Origin: Anaerolineae bacterium
Lineage (GTDB): Bacteria; Chloroflexota; Anaerolineae; 4572-78; J111
NCBI GenBank assembly: GCA_023151115.1
Contig: JAKLJP010000077.1
Coordinates: 1 to 25,316, forward strand
DNA length: 25,316 nt
Direction: 5' to 3'
This document shows, piece after piece, positions 1 through 6,846 of the stretch. Both the position numbers and the translations under genes were made by a program. Below the pieces are notes generated by a model. The model was not told the DNA's origin and did no database searches. It saw nothing but the letters and a program-made list of their open reading frames with translations. Every line of letters starts with the position of its first letter. The stretch's first letter is position 1.

Positions 1-180
1 AGCTCTTAGCAATCTCTAAATCTTGTCGAAATATGACTTTTTCAACGACTCGCTGTCTGAGTGCGCAACCACTACGTTAAGTCCGCCGGGTGGGGATTAC
101 GGATAAATATCTGTAACCAGCAAAATCCCTGAGCAAATGCTTATAGTTCTTTTAGGGCAATTACTCTAATCAGTGTAGTA

Positions 181-214
181 AACAATAAAAAAGCCAGCCG
201 GTTAAAGCTGGCTT
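181..214 (-). terminator. Intrinsic terminator of the minus-strand methyltransferase
   Basis: An 8-bp perfect stem (AAGCCAGC at 191-198, GCTGGCTT at 207-214) is followed, read on the minus strand, by a T-rich tract at 190-181. It lies 35 bases past the stop codon of the methyltransferase. On the plus strand a second T-run (221-226) follows a few bases later, so it may work in both directions. Bases 1-180 show no convincing gene. Confidence 0.8.
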
Positions 215-248
215 ACTGTTATTTTTACATTTCCCGAATCTCAAGCCA

Positions 249-1019
249 TCAACGTCTCGCCACAATCACCGCCTCCCACAAGCTGAAATACATCGTCCCC
301 TCCGCCCATCGAGGCGCAAACAACGGCTGCAACGCCTCCGGGATGTGGCGCATCATCTCCAGCAGCTTTTCTTTGTTGGCCGGGGAAACCTTCATCCGGT
401 CGGCCCAGTCTTGGAACTCCAACTCCTTGCTCAGTTCGCGGGTCGCTTCCACCTTCAACCCGGCGTCTGCAAACATGGCCTGCAAACGCACCAGCGGATA
501 GACCCAGTTGTGCGACGGGTCGCGCAGCTTTTCGTAGGCGTTGTAATAACCGGCGGCCTGCTTATCCGGCACGGTGATGTTGTCGGTGAAGCCGACCACT
601 CCGCCCGGTTTGAGCACGCGGGCAAACTCGCTCAACGCCTGGCGCGGGTTGGGAAAGTGGTGCATGGCAATACGGCAGGTGACCAAATCAAACGTGGCGT
701 CGTCAAAGGGCAGCGCCTCGGCGTCGGCGGGCCGGGTTTCGATGTTGGTCAGGCCGCGTTTGGCGGCCAGTTCGGCGGTTTTAGCCAGCATCTCGGCGGT
801 TAAATCGGTGGCAATCACCCGCGCCACGTGCGGGGCAAAGGCAAAGGCGGTGTGGCCCGCGCCGGTAGCGACATCGAGCGCCAGCCAATCGGTCTGCGGT
901 TGAACCAGTTCTACCAGCAGCCCCAGGCTTTCCCCTTTGGCGTGGATTTCGCTGCTGGCGTAGCCTTCGCTGGCCGCGCCGAATTGGGCCTGGACTTTGG
1001 CTTTTTGTTCGTCGGACAT
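249..1019 (-). CDS. Class I SAM-dependent methyltransferase (UbiE/Methyltransf_11 type)
   Basis: A 256-residue cytosolic enzyme predicted to transfer a methyl group from S-adenosylmethionine; the acceptor cannot be read from the sequence. The Rossmann fold signature is complete: motif I LDVATGAGH at residues 48-56, the ribose-binding acidic residue in ATDLT (D72), ADAEALPF at 98-105, the post-II strand DLVTCRIAMHHF at 111-122, and LKPGG at 136-140. The C-terminal 100 residues form a variable substrate cap. The start is supported by AGGAGA about 9 bases upstream of the ATG. The gene stands alone: a terminator follows it and the helicase gene upstream is divergent. The family also includes menaquinone/ubiquinone C-methylases, but the C-terminal part does not look like canonical UbiE, so no symbol is given. 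Confidence 0.9.
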   Translation of the reverse strand: MSDEQKAKVQAQFGAASEGYASSEIHAKGESLGLLVELVQPQTDWLALDVATGAGHTAFAFAPHVARVIATDLTAEMLAKTAELAAKRGLTNIETRPADAEALPFDDATFDLVTCRIAMHHFPNPRQALSEFARVLKPGGVVGFTDNITVPDKQAAGYYNAYEKLRDPSHNWVYPLVRLQAMFADAGLKVEATRELSKELEFQDWADRMKVSPANKEKLLEMMRHIPEALQPLFAPRWAEGTMYFSLWEAVIVARR

Positions 1020-1041
1020 GGGTTATTCTCTCCTGAAAAGA

Positions 1042-1092
1042 GGCGAGGACGGGTGAGGCGAGGACGCGATGAAGGATGAGGCGAAGAAATGG
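1042..1092. repeat. Degenerate GAGGCGA/GGATGAG heptamer-like repeat
   Basis: In the spacer between two divergent genes, purine-rich units such as gaggcga, ggacggg, tgaggcg and gatgagg recur at roughly 7-base steps. It belongs to the same class of heptamer-periodic spacer DNA seen elsewhere in this window. No open reading frame here looks real. Confidence 0.5.
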
Positions 1093-1231
1093 GGAGATAC
1101 TTGCTCGCCTCCTCGCCCGCTTCGCGTCATCTCACGTTCATCCCTGCGCCTTGATTTTGCCGGATATTTTACCCTGCTTCACTCAATTAGCCTAACCATT
1201 CAACCCCGGCAAAGCAAGCTTTGCACTCCAG

Positions 1232-1309
1232 CCATCTATCCTCCATCTTCCATCCTCCATCTACTATCTTCTATCCTCTATCTACTATCTTCCATCTTCC
1301 ATTCTTCCC
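1232..1309. repeat. Pyrimidine heptamer repeat (CTATCTT/CTCCATC type)
   Basis: About eleven consecutive, degenerate 7-base units (ctactat, cttctat, cctctat, ctactat, cttccat, cttccat and so on) lie immediately upstream of the helicase promoter and overlap its -35 region. An inverted copy of the same kind of unit lies at 6666-6693. This resembles the short tandem heptanucleotide repeats known from cyanobacteria; the function is unknown. Confidence 0.75.
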
Positions 1310-1325
1310 CCCTTCGTGGTACAAT
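1297..1325 (+). promoter_or_regulatory. Promoter of the UvrD-like helicase
   Basis: Extended -10 TGG-TACAAT (1317-1325) has a weak -35 TTCCAT at 1297-1302, spacer 17. Transcription would start near 1332, leaving a short leader with GGAG before the ATG at 1359. This argues against the longer in-frame reading that begins at 1221. Confidence 0.6.
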
Positions 1326-1358
1326 CCCGCCCGGACACACACGCATGGAGTAACAAGA

Positions 1359-3602
1359 ATGGACTTTCTGGCTGAACTCAACCCGGCCCAACAAGAGGCC
1401 GTGACGACCATCAACGGGCCGGTGCTGGCGTTGGCCGGGCCGGGGTCGGGCAAAACGCGGGCGCTGACCCACCGCATTGCTTATCTTATCCGCGTCTGCG
1501 GCATCGCTCCCTGGAATATTGTCGCCGTGACCTTTACCAACAAGGCCGCCCGCGAGATGAAATCGCGCCTGGAAGAGATGCTGAGCGAGGCCCAGGTGGC
1601 CAGCCTGGCTGTCGGCACCTTTCACGCCTTGTGCGCCCGCTGGCTGCGCCAGGACATCCAGGTGTTGGGCCAGTACACCCGCAGCTTCAACATTTACGAC
1701 ACCGACGACCAGCAGTCGGTGGTCAAGCGGGCCATCCGCGACCTGGATTTGGACGAAAAAGCCTGGAAACCGGCCTCCATGCACCATGCCATCTCCAAAG
1801 CCAAAAATGAGATGATTACCTACGACAAGTTCCCCACCCGCTCCTATCAGGAAGAGATTGTGGCCCGCGTCTACGAGCGTTATCAAAAAGTGCTGATCGA
1901 GAACAATGCCCTGGATTTTGACGACCTGCTGCTCGTCACTTTGCAGCTTTTCCGCCGCCACGCCGAGGTGCGCGAAAAGTACCAGCAGCAGTACCAGCAC
2001 GTCATGGTAGACGAGTTTCAAGACACCAACATGGTCCAATACGAGCTGACCCGACTGGTGGCCGGCGGCCATCGCAACCTGTTTGTTGTCGGCGACCTCG
2101 ACCAGGGCGTTTACTCCTGGCGCGGGGCCGACTACCGCAACGTACTGCGCTTCCGCGAGGATTACCCCGACCACAAGCTCATCCGGCTCTCCCAAAATTA
2201 CCGCTCCACCGAAACCATTCTGGCTGCGGCCAAACAGGTCATCCGCAAAAACAAAAACCGGATTGAGAACGACCTCTTTACCGACCGGGGCCGGGGGGCC
2301 AAAATCCGCCTGATTGAAGCCTACAACGAGCGCGAAGAAGCCACCTATGTAGCCGAAGAGATTCGCCGCCTGCAGCAGAACGGCCTGCGCCTGGGCGATA
2401 TGGCCGTAATGTACCGCACCAACGCCCAGAGCCGTCTGCCCGAAGAAATTTTTATCACCCACAATATCCCCTATCGCCTGGTACGCGGCACCAGCTTCTA
2501 CCAGCGCAAAGAAATCAAAGACGCCCTGGCCTACCTGCGGCTCATCCACAACCCCGAAGACAGCGTCAGCCTGGAGCGCATCATCAACGTCCCCCCCCGC
2601 GCCATCGGGGCCAAAACCATTGCCGACCTCTACCAGTGGGCCTTTGAAATGGGCACAACCCCCTGGCAAGCCCTCCAGCAGCTTGTCGCCAATGAGGAGG
2701 TCAGCCAGCCCGAACCAACCCAACCCAATCTCTCAATCTCCAATCTCCAATCTCCTCCCTTTAAAGGAAAAGCCCGCAAAGCCCTGGTCGAATTTGGCCA
2801 GACCATAGCCATGCTGGTCAACGCCAAGAAAAAGCTGACCCTGCCCGAACTGTACGAGCTGACCCTGGCCCGCACCGGCTACAAAACCTTTATCAAAGAC
2901 AACACCCCCGAAGGCGACGACCGCTGGGAAAACCTGGAAGAGTTGGGCCGCAAAGCCGCCGAATTTGGCCGGCTGGAAGGGGACGAAGCCCTCAGTCTCT
3001 TCCTGGAAGGCGTGGCCCTGGTCTCCGATGTGGATGCCCTGGGCGACGAGGGCGACCGCGTCCCCCTGCTGACCCTGCACACGGCCAAAGGGCTGGAATT
3101 TCCGGTGGTCTTTATGATTGGCATGGAAGAAGGCATTTTTCCGCACAGCCGCAGCCTGACCGACCCCGAACAGATGGAAGAGGAACGCCGCCTGGCCTAC
3201 GTCGGGCTGACGCGGGCCAAAGACCGGCTTTACCTGGTCCGGGCTTTTCGCCGCTCCAGCTATGGCTTTGACGAGCCGACCACCCCCTCCCGCTTCCTGG
3301 CCGACATTCCCCCGGAACTGCTCGACGACTCCAACCCCCGCCAACGAGGCGGCTCGCCCATTACCTCCCGCCCACAAGCCCGCCAGCTTAGCACACGCTG
3401 GGAGCAGCCGGGCCGGGTTACGGCCCCGCCGGCCAAAAGCAGCAGTTACAAACCCGGCGACCGGGTGTTCCACAGCAAATTCGGCGATGGCACCATCATC
3501 GGCGTGGAGTTGGAAGGCGGCGAAGAATTTGTCCAGGTTGCCTTCCCCAGCCAGGGTATCAAAAAGCTGTCCACCAGCTTTGCCCCGCTGGAGAAGCGGT
3601 AA
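1359..3602 (+). CDS. pcrA: UvrD/PcrA-family 3'-5' DNA helicase (SF1A)
   Basis: A 747-residue ATP-dependent helicase of the UvrD/Rep/PcrA family, expected in nucleotide excision repair, mismatch repair and replication-fork maintenance. Visible motifs are Walker A GPGSGKT (27-33), motif Ia TFTNKAAREMKSR (58-70), Walker B VDEFQD (219-224), motif III GDLDQGVYSWRGA (247-259), QNYRS (281-285), the TLHTAKGLEFPVVF block and motif VI EERRLAYVGLTRAKDRL. The last 50 residues (YKPGDRVFHSKFGDGTI) form the Tudor-like tail of PcrA, which contacts RNA polymerase in Bacillus. I place the start at ATG 1359 (GGAG at 1347-1350) rather than at 1221, because the upstream 46 codons are translated heptamer repeat and precede the promoter. 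Oddity: residues about 446-472 are a low-complexity insertion encoded partly by tandem CAATCTC units. The symbol pcrA is by architecture; uvrD would be an equally fair name. Confidence 0.95.
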   Translation: MDFLAELNPAQQEAVTTINGPVLALAGPGSGKTRALTHRIAYLIRVCGIAPWNIVAVTFTNKAAREMKSRLEEMLSEAQVASLAVGTFHALCARWLRQDIQVLGQYTRSFNIYDTDDQQSVVKRAIRDLDLDEKAWKPASMHHAISKAKNEMITYDKFPTRSYQEEIVARVYERYQKVLIENNALDFDDLLLVTLQLFRRHAEVREKYQQQYQHVMVDEFQDTNMVQYELTRLVAGGHRNLFVVGDLDQGVYSWRGADYRNVLRFREDYPDHKLIRLSQNYRSTETILAAAKQVIRKNKNRIENDLFTDRGRGAKIRLIEAYNEREEATYVAEEIRRLQQNGLRLGDMAVMYRTNAQSRLPEEIFITHNIPYRLVRGTSFYQRKEIKDALAYLRLIHNPEDSVSLERIINVPPRAIGAKTIADLYQWAFEMGTTPWQALQQLVANEEVSQPEPTQPNLSISNLQSPPFKGKARKALVEFGQTIAMLVNAKKKLTLPELYELTLARTGYKTFIKDNTPEGDDRWENLEELGRKAAEFGRLEGDEALSLFLEGVALVSDVDALGDEGDRVPLLTLHTAKGLEFPVVFMIGMEEGIFPHSRSLTDPEQMEEERRLAYVGLTRAKDRLYLVRAFRRSSYGFDEPTTPSRFLADIPPELLDDSNPRQRGGSPITSRPQARQLSTRWEQPGRVTAPPAKSSSYKPGDRVFHSKFGDGTIIGVELEGGEEFVQVAFPSQGIKKLSTSFAPLEKR
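2726..2754 (+). repeat. CAATCTC heptamer repeat inside the helicase gene
   Basis: CAATCTC occurs at 2726, 2734, 2741 and 2748, so the last three copies are in exact 7-base tandem. It is read in frame as a Ser/Asn/Leu/Gln-rich stretch in a linker between helicase motifs. It matches the spacer-type heptamer repeats found outside genes here. Confidence 0.75.
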
Positions 3603-3617
3603 ATTCCCCTCTCGCTC

Positions 3618-3656
3618 CCAACTCGTTCCCAAACTGAGTTTGGGAACGAGTTGGGA
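3618..3656. repeat. 39-base near-perfect palindrome (REP-like element)
   Basis: Two 19-base arms (3618-3636 and 3638-3656) are exact reverse complements around one central base; the core reads GTTCCCAAACT/AGTTTGGGAAC. It lies 15 bases after the helicase stop codon, so it can also act as a transcript-stabilising or terminating hairpin, although no T-run follows. Palindromes with a GTTCCCA...TGGGAAC core are widespread REP-like elements in many bacteria (from memory). No REP-associated transposase is present in the window. Confidence 0.75.
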
Positions 3657-3682
3657 AAACGTGAAACGTAAAACGTAACGCT
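3657..3682. repeat. CGTRAAA heptamer repeat
   Basis: Units cgtgaaa, cgtaaaa and cgtaacg follow each other at 7-base steps directly after the palindrome. The same unit recurs at 3953-3994, 6755-6786, 8010-8035, 11989-12006 and 12050-12115. Confidence 0.65.
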
Positions 3683-3760
3683 TTTGGGGGCAAATCATTA
3701 TGCAATACGTTTTATGGCATTTTGGGCTTTTAACTCAATTGGAACAAACCCGTAACACTT

Positions 3761-3789
3761 TTGCCCCTTCCCCTGTGCCGTGCTATAAT
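3761..3789 (+). promoter_or_regulatory. Promoter of the tRNA-Ser/SRP RNA cluster
   Basis: TTGCCC (3761-3766), a 17-base spacer, and TATAAT (3784-3789) preceded by TGC give an extended -10. The start would be near 3796, about 70 bases ahead of the first tRNA. No other promoter of this quality is visible before the SRP RNA, so all three RNAs may come from it. Confidence 0.7.
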
Positions 3790-3830
3790 TTTTTGTCGTT
3801 GCCGTAAGAAATTTACTTACTGCTCGTCAA

Positions 3831-3860
3831 TTGACAATTCACTATTCACAATTCACAATT
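3831..3860. repeat. TTCACAA heptamer repeat
   Basis: Units ttgacaa, ttcacta, ttcacaa and ttcacaa follow at exact 7-base steps immediately upstream of tRNA-Ser(CGA), inside the presumed precursor transcript. Confidence 0.7.
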
Positions 3861-3865
3861 AATCT

Positions 3866-3952
3866 GGGGAGGTGCCAGAGTGGTCGAATGGGGCGGTCTC
3901 GAAAACCGCTGTAGGCTCCGGTCTACCGTGGGTTCGAATCCCACCCTCCCCG
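3866..3952 (+). tRNA. tRNA-Ser(CGA)
   Basis: An 87-base class II tRNA. Acceptor GGGGAGG (3866-3872) pairs with CCTCCCC (3945-3951), with discriminator G at 3952. The anticodon stem GCGGT/ACCGC (3893-3897, 3905-3909) encloses loop CTCGAAA with anticodon CGA at 3900-3902, reading UCG. A long variable arm (about 3910-3928) and GGTTCGAATCC in the T arm fit serine. CCA is not encoded. Confidence 0.95.
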
Positions 3953-3994
3953 CTGAAACGTTGAACGTCCAAACGTTTAACGTTAAACGTTTGG
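3953..3994. repeat. CGTT-type heptamers ending in a perfect 26-base palindrome
   Basis: Bases 3969-3994 equal their own reverse complement (core AAACGTTTAACGTTAAACGTTT). The right end overlaps the first two bases of tRNA-Ser(GGA). It is built from cgttgaa/cgtttaa/cgttaaa units, so it is a member of the window's heptamer family placed between two tRNA genes. Confidence 0.8.
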
Positions 3995-4078
3995 AGAGGT
4001 CGCATAGCTGGTCTAGTGCGCGCGATTGGAAATCGCGTAGGTGTAACAGCCTCGAGGGTTCGAATCCCTCCCTCTCCG
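3993..4078 (+). tRNA. tRNA-Ser(GGA)
   Basis: An 86-base class II tRNA. Acceptor GGAGAGG (3993-3999) pairs with CCTCTCC (4071-4077), discriminator G at 4078. Anticodon stem CGCGA/TCGCG (4021-4025, 4033-4037) has loop TTGGAAA, giving anticodon GGA at 4028-4030, which reads UCC and UCU. Long variable arm, and GGTTCGAATCC in the T arm. CCA is not encoded. It sits 40 bases after tRNA-Ser(CGA). Confidence 0.95.
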
Positions 4079-4094
4079 CTCTACTCAGTAGGGT

Positions 4095-4151
4095 AGTAGT
4101 CAGTAGCCAGAAAATTTCTTCTCTGACTACTGGTTACTGATTACTGATTAC
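4095..4151. repeat. Inverted repeat plus TACTGAT heptamers
   Basis: AGTAGTCAG (4095-4103) pairs with CTGACTACT (4123-4131) across a 19-base loop. The right arm runs into tactggt, tactgat, tactgat at 7-base steps (4128-4150). No T-run follows, so it is not an obvious terminator. It lies between tRNA-Ser(GGA) and the SRP RNA. Confidence 0.55.
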
Positions 4152-4154
4152 CGT

Positions 4155-4308
4155 TCAGAGCGAGGGCAACCGGGTAGCGTTGATGGGTGGGTCTTGCGCG
4201 GCAGGAGCCTGCGAACCAGGTCAGGTCCGGAAGGAAGCAGCCTTAAGTGGTCCCTCCTGGGTGCCGCAAGGTTGCCTGGCCGGAGCTACTCGGTTGCCGT
4301 CGCCCTGA
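4155..4308 (+). ncRNA. ffs: Signal recognition particle RNA (4.5S/small bacterial type)
   Basis: The RNA core of the signal recognition particle, which binds Ffh and directs membrane-protein ribosomes to FtsY. The conserved domain IV hairpin is unmistakable: CAGGTCCGGAAGGAAGCAG lies at 4222-4240. The ends pair in a long helix, with 4155-4177 against 4285-4308 (GGCAACCGGGTAGC against GCTACTCGGTTGCC), and an inner helix joins CTTGCGCGGC to GCCGCAAG. The outer limits come from this pairing and are approximate. At about 154 bases it is longer than E. coli 4.5S RNA, but no separate Alu domain was identified. Confidence 0.9.
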
Positions 4309-4328
4309 GCAAACAACAGTAGTTTCTT

Positions 4329-4359
4329 CCCCTGAAAGGGGAGGGCTAGGGAGGGGGTC
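4329..4359. repeat. CCCCT-GAA-AGGGG hairpin and G-rich repeat
   Basis: CCCCT (4329-4333) pairs with AGGGG (4337-4341), followed by gagggctagggaggggg. It resembles common G-rich dispersed repeats of bacterial spacers. It lies between the SRP RNA and its terminator. Confidence 0.45.
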
Positions 4360-4363
4360 AACC

Positions 4364-4389
4364 GGCGGATCAAGATGATCCGCCTTTTT
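4364..4389 (+). terminator. Intrinsic terminator after the SRP RNA
   Basis: Perfect 8-bp stem GGCGGATC/GATCCGCC (4364-4371, 4377-4384) with a 5-base loop and TTTTT at 4385-4389. It ends only 4 bases before the ATG of the acetyltransferase gene. Confidence 0.9.
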
Positions 4390-4393
4390 ACTT

Positions 4394-5161
4394 ATGAACG
4401 CTGACCAAATTTTGGCCCTGTTTGACCGGGAACAACGGCGTGAGGTTGAATACTCCGACGTGCGGCGCGAAGTGACTTCTGCCACTATCCGTCACGTTGG
4501 CCTCCACCACCCGGAGAGTTTTATCCTCTATGCCTGGCTCACCCCCGAAAATGTGGAAGCGGCAATTCAGGCGGAAATTGACTACTTTACCCGCCTGGGC
4601 CACACCGTCGAGTGGAAGGTCTACCAGCACGACAGCCCGCCCGATTTGCAAGACCGGCTGGCCGCGCACGGCTTTGAAATCGAAGAACCGGAAGCGCTGC
4701 TTATCCTCGATCTTGAGACAGCCCCCGCTGCTCTGCTCCAACCCGTAATCCACGATGTCCGGCGCATCACCGACCCCGGCCAGTTGGACGACCTGGCGGT
4801 GATCTATGCCGGCGTTTGGGACGATGATTTTAGCCCCCTAGCCGAGCGCCTGGCCCACGATTTGCAGCAGCCGGACCAGCTCAGCATCTACGCCGCCTAC
4901 GTGGACAATGCCCCTGCCAGCACTGCCTGGATTTACTTTCATCCCGGCAGCCACTTTGCCAGCCTGTGGGGCGGGGCAACCCTGCCGACCTATCGCGGGC
5001 GCGGCCTCTACCACGCTCTGCTGGCCGCCCGCGCCCAGGAAGCCCGCCAGCGCGGGGTACGCTTCCTCACCGTAGATGCCAGCCCCATGAGCCGGCCCAT
5101 TTTACAATCGCTGGGCTTTCAGTGGCTCTCAACCATCTATCCATGCAAATGGTCTGCTTAA
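4394..5161 (+). CDS. GNAT-family N-acetyltransferase
   Basis: A 255-residue cytosolic protein predicted to move an acetyl group from acetyl-CoA to an unknown amine. The GNAT fold is in the C-terminal half (about 120-255); the acetyl-CoA pyrophosphate loop is YRGRGLYHAL at 200-209 (R201, G202, G204), followed by a typical helix and the strand FLTVDAS. The N-terminal 110 residues form a separate conserved-looking half (ILALFDREQRREVEY, FEIEEPEALLILDL) with no family I can name. The start is the only Met before residue 230 and fits how I recall related proteins beginning, yet it has no Shine-Dalgarno sequence and sits 4 bases after a strong terminator. Expression may rely on read-through or a leaderless start. 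The next gene starts 11 bases after its stop, so the two probably share a transcript. Confidence 0.85.
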   Translation: MNADQILALFDREQRREVEYSDVRREVTSATIRHVGLHHPESFILYAWLTPENVEAAIQAEIDYFTRLGHTVEWKVYQHDSPPDLQDRLAAHGFEIEEPEALLILDLETAPAALLQPVIHDVRRITDPGQLDDLAVIYAGVWDDDFSPLAERLAHDLQQPDQLSIYAAYVDNAPASTAWIYFHPGSHFASLWGGATLPTYRGRGLYHALLAARAQEARQRGVRFLTVDASPMSRPILQSLGFQWLSTIYPCKWSA

Positions 5162-5172
5162 TTCCGTCAATA

Positions 5173-6663
5173 ATGAATAGATATTTCTGGCGGGGCTTCG
5201 GAGCAGCGAGCCTGCTCTTGCTCCTGGGCTTTGGCTACTGGCTGACCAGCCAGCCGGTCACGCTGGTCATCAACGGCCAGCCCTATCTGATCCGCACCCA
5301 CCAGCATACCGTAGGCGGGGTTATCCGAGCTATTGGGCTAACCTTGCAGCCCGAAGATACTATTCAGCCACCGCTCGACCGCCCCCTAGCGCCCGAAACT
5401 ACCATCACCATTCACCTGGCCCGGCCCGTGGCCATTGAGGCCGATGGGCAGACCTGGCGGCTTTTGACCCACCAGCAAACTATCGCCGGGGTGCTGGCCG
5501 AGGCCGGTCTCACTACTCACGCTCGCGATCAGGTTTATATCAACGGAACGGTTATCCCCGCCGCATCAGCCCTGCCTCCAGCCCGGCCCGATACTACCAC
5601 ACTACATGGGTTGGCCCATCTGTTGGCCGCCGCTCGGACACCGCAAGGGGCGCTGGCTTCGAGCCGCCCGGAGCCGGTCCAATTGATTGTGCGCCGGGCT
5701 GTGCCTGTTACCCTGCACGATGGCCAGGCGAGCAGCGCCTTTTATACCACCCAGCCCAACGTCGGCGAGGCCCTGCTAGAACAAGGGTTGACCCTCTTTT
5801 TGGGCGACAAGGTGACGCCCGGTTTGGGCACACGCCTGTCGCCGGGCATGCAAATTTATATCCAGCGCTCGCTGCCGGTAGACATCAGCGTGGATGGCCG
5901 CTTGATCAAAACCCGTACTCGCCGCAAAACTGCCGGCGAGGTATTGGCCCAAGAAGGCGTGGCTCTTATGGGCCAGGATTTCAGCCGGCCACCCACCAGC
6001 CAGTCCATCGCCGCCGGTGATCTGATCGAGGTGGTCCGGGTGCGGGAGGTGGTCGAAATTGAGCAGGAGTTTATCCCCTTTGAAAGCGAGTGGATTCCCG
6101 ACCCCGAAATGGAGTTGGATCAGGAAGTCAAACGACAGGAGGGCGTGACCGGGGTTATCAAAAGCCGCACCCGGATTCGTTACGAGAACGAGCAAGAGGT
6201 TTGGCGGGTGCTGGAAGATGAATGGCTGGACCAGGCCCCGAATAAACAGATCATAGCCTACGGCACCAATATCGTTGTCCGCACCCTCGACACCCCCAGC
6301 GGCCCCATTGAATACTGGCGCAAAATCTCCATGCTGACCACCCCCTACAACGCCGCTACTTCCGGCAAAGCCGCCGATCACCCCCAGTACGGCATCACCC
6401 GCACCGGCCTGCGCGTGGGCTACGGCATGGCCGCCGTTGATCCCAAAGTCATCCCGCTCATGACCAAAATCTATGTACCCGATTACGGGATCGCCCTAGC
6501 CGCCGATACGGGTGGGTTGATTGTAGGCAAACATATTGATCTGGCCTACGACGACAACCAGCCCTTACCCGATTTATACGGCTGGCGCGATGTTTATATT
6601 CTTACCCCCGTCCCGCCCGCCAACAGCATTCGCTATGTTTTGCCACAGTGGCCGCCGCAGTAG
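5173..6663 (+). CDS. YabE/RpfB-like cell-wall protein: DUF348 repeats, G5 domain, 3D domain
   Basis: A 496-residue protein with a signal anchor at residues 8-23, so the rest is extracytoplasmic. DUF348 (YabE-like) repeats lie at about 27-82, 87-128 and probably 170-232 and 236-290. A G5 domain follows (about 289-370, VREVVEIEQEFIPFE to KQIIAYGT). A C-terminal 3D double-psi barrel (about 390-478) has its three aspartates visible in VDP (D423), ADTGG (D445) and HIDL (D456). In the family, G5 modules bind cell-wall sugars and 3D domains occur in lytic transglycosylases and resuscitation factors, so a peptidoglycan-remodelling role is inferred. I use ATG 5173 because the signal anchor begins there; a longer in-frame start (5142) overlaps the preceding gene. 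rsmA follows, the order known for yabE-ksgA in Bacillus and rpfB-ksgA in Mycobacterium. Confidence 0.88.
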   Translation: MNRYFWRGFGAASLLLLLGFGYWLTSQPVTLVINGQPYLIRTHQHTVGGVIRAIGLTLQPEDTIQPPLDRPLAPETTITIHLARPVAIEADGQTWRLLTHQQTIAGVLAEAGLTTHARDQVYINGTVIPAASALPPARPDTTTLHGLAHLLAAARTPQGALASSRPEPVQLIVRRAVPVTLHDGQASSAFYTTQPNVGEALLEQGLTLFLGDKVTPGLGTRLSPGMQIYIQRSLPVDISVDGRLIKTRTRRKTAGEVLAQEGVALMGQDFSRPPTSQSIAAGDLIEVVRVREVVEIEQEFIPFESEWIPDPEMELDQEVKRQEGVTGVIKSRTRIRYENEQEVWRVLEDEWLDQAPNKQIIAYGTNIVVRTLDTPSGPIEYWRKISMLTTPYNAATSGKAADHPQYGITRTGLRVGYGMAAVDPKVIPLMTKIYVPDYGIALAADTGGLIVGKHIDLAYDDNQPLPDLYGWRDVYILTPVPPANSIRYVLPQWPPQ

Positions 6664-6665
6664 AA

Positions 6666-6693
6666 GAAGATGAAGATAGAAGATAGAGGATAG
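6666..6693. repeat. GATAGAA heptamer repeat (inverse of the 1232-1309 type)
   Basis: Units gaagatg, aagatag, aagatag and aggatag at 7-base steps lie just after the stop codon of the wall-protein gene. Their reverse complement is the ctatctt/ctatcct unit at 1232-1309. Confidence 0.65.
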
Positions 6694-6754
6694 GCAGCAG
6701 CCTGAGTAGGTGAGCAAAGCGAACCGTATCGAAGGGTGCTGCGCCGTCAGCTTG

Positions 6755-6786
6755 GCGTAAGATCATTACGCTTTACGTTTTACGAA
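6755..6786. repeat. CGTAAAA heptamers with a GCGTAA/TTACGC hairpin
   Basis: GCGTAA (6755-6760) pairs with TTACGC (6766-6771). The bottom strand reads cgtaaaa, cgtaaag, cgtaatg at 7-base steps, the same family as 3657-3682. It lies just upstream of the rsmA promoter. Confidence 0.6.
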
Positions 6787-6813
6787 TTGGGCCAATTATT
6801 GCTCTGGGATAAT
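6787..6813 (+). promoter_or_regulatory. Candidate promoter of rsmA
   Basis: Extended -10 TGG-GATAAT (6805-6813) with a weak TTGGGC at 6787-6792 (spacer 15). A start near 6820 would leave a 27-base leader before TTG 6847 and exclude the upstream ATG at 6736 as the real start. Confidence 0.45.
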
Positions 6814-6846
6814 CCAAGTCCATGTTGTTCTCAAGGCAGGTTTTTC

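Noticed and set aside
1232..1309. CRISPR array
   Set aside because: Units are 7 bases, degenerate and without unique spacers; no cas gene is present.
1278..2723. Minus-strand reading frame of 481 codons opposite the helicase gene
   Set aside because: Shadow of a clear helicase gene; no recognisable motif. The same applies to 2733-3698 (minus) and 8751-9719 (plus, opposite tyrS).
3866..4078. tRNA-linked integration site for the AT-rich region
   Set aside because: The region starts 8 kb away, and no repeat of a tRNA-Ser 3' end was seen near 12375 or at the right edge.
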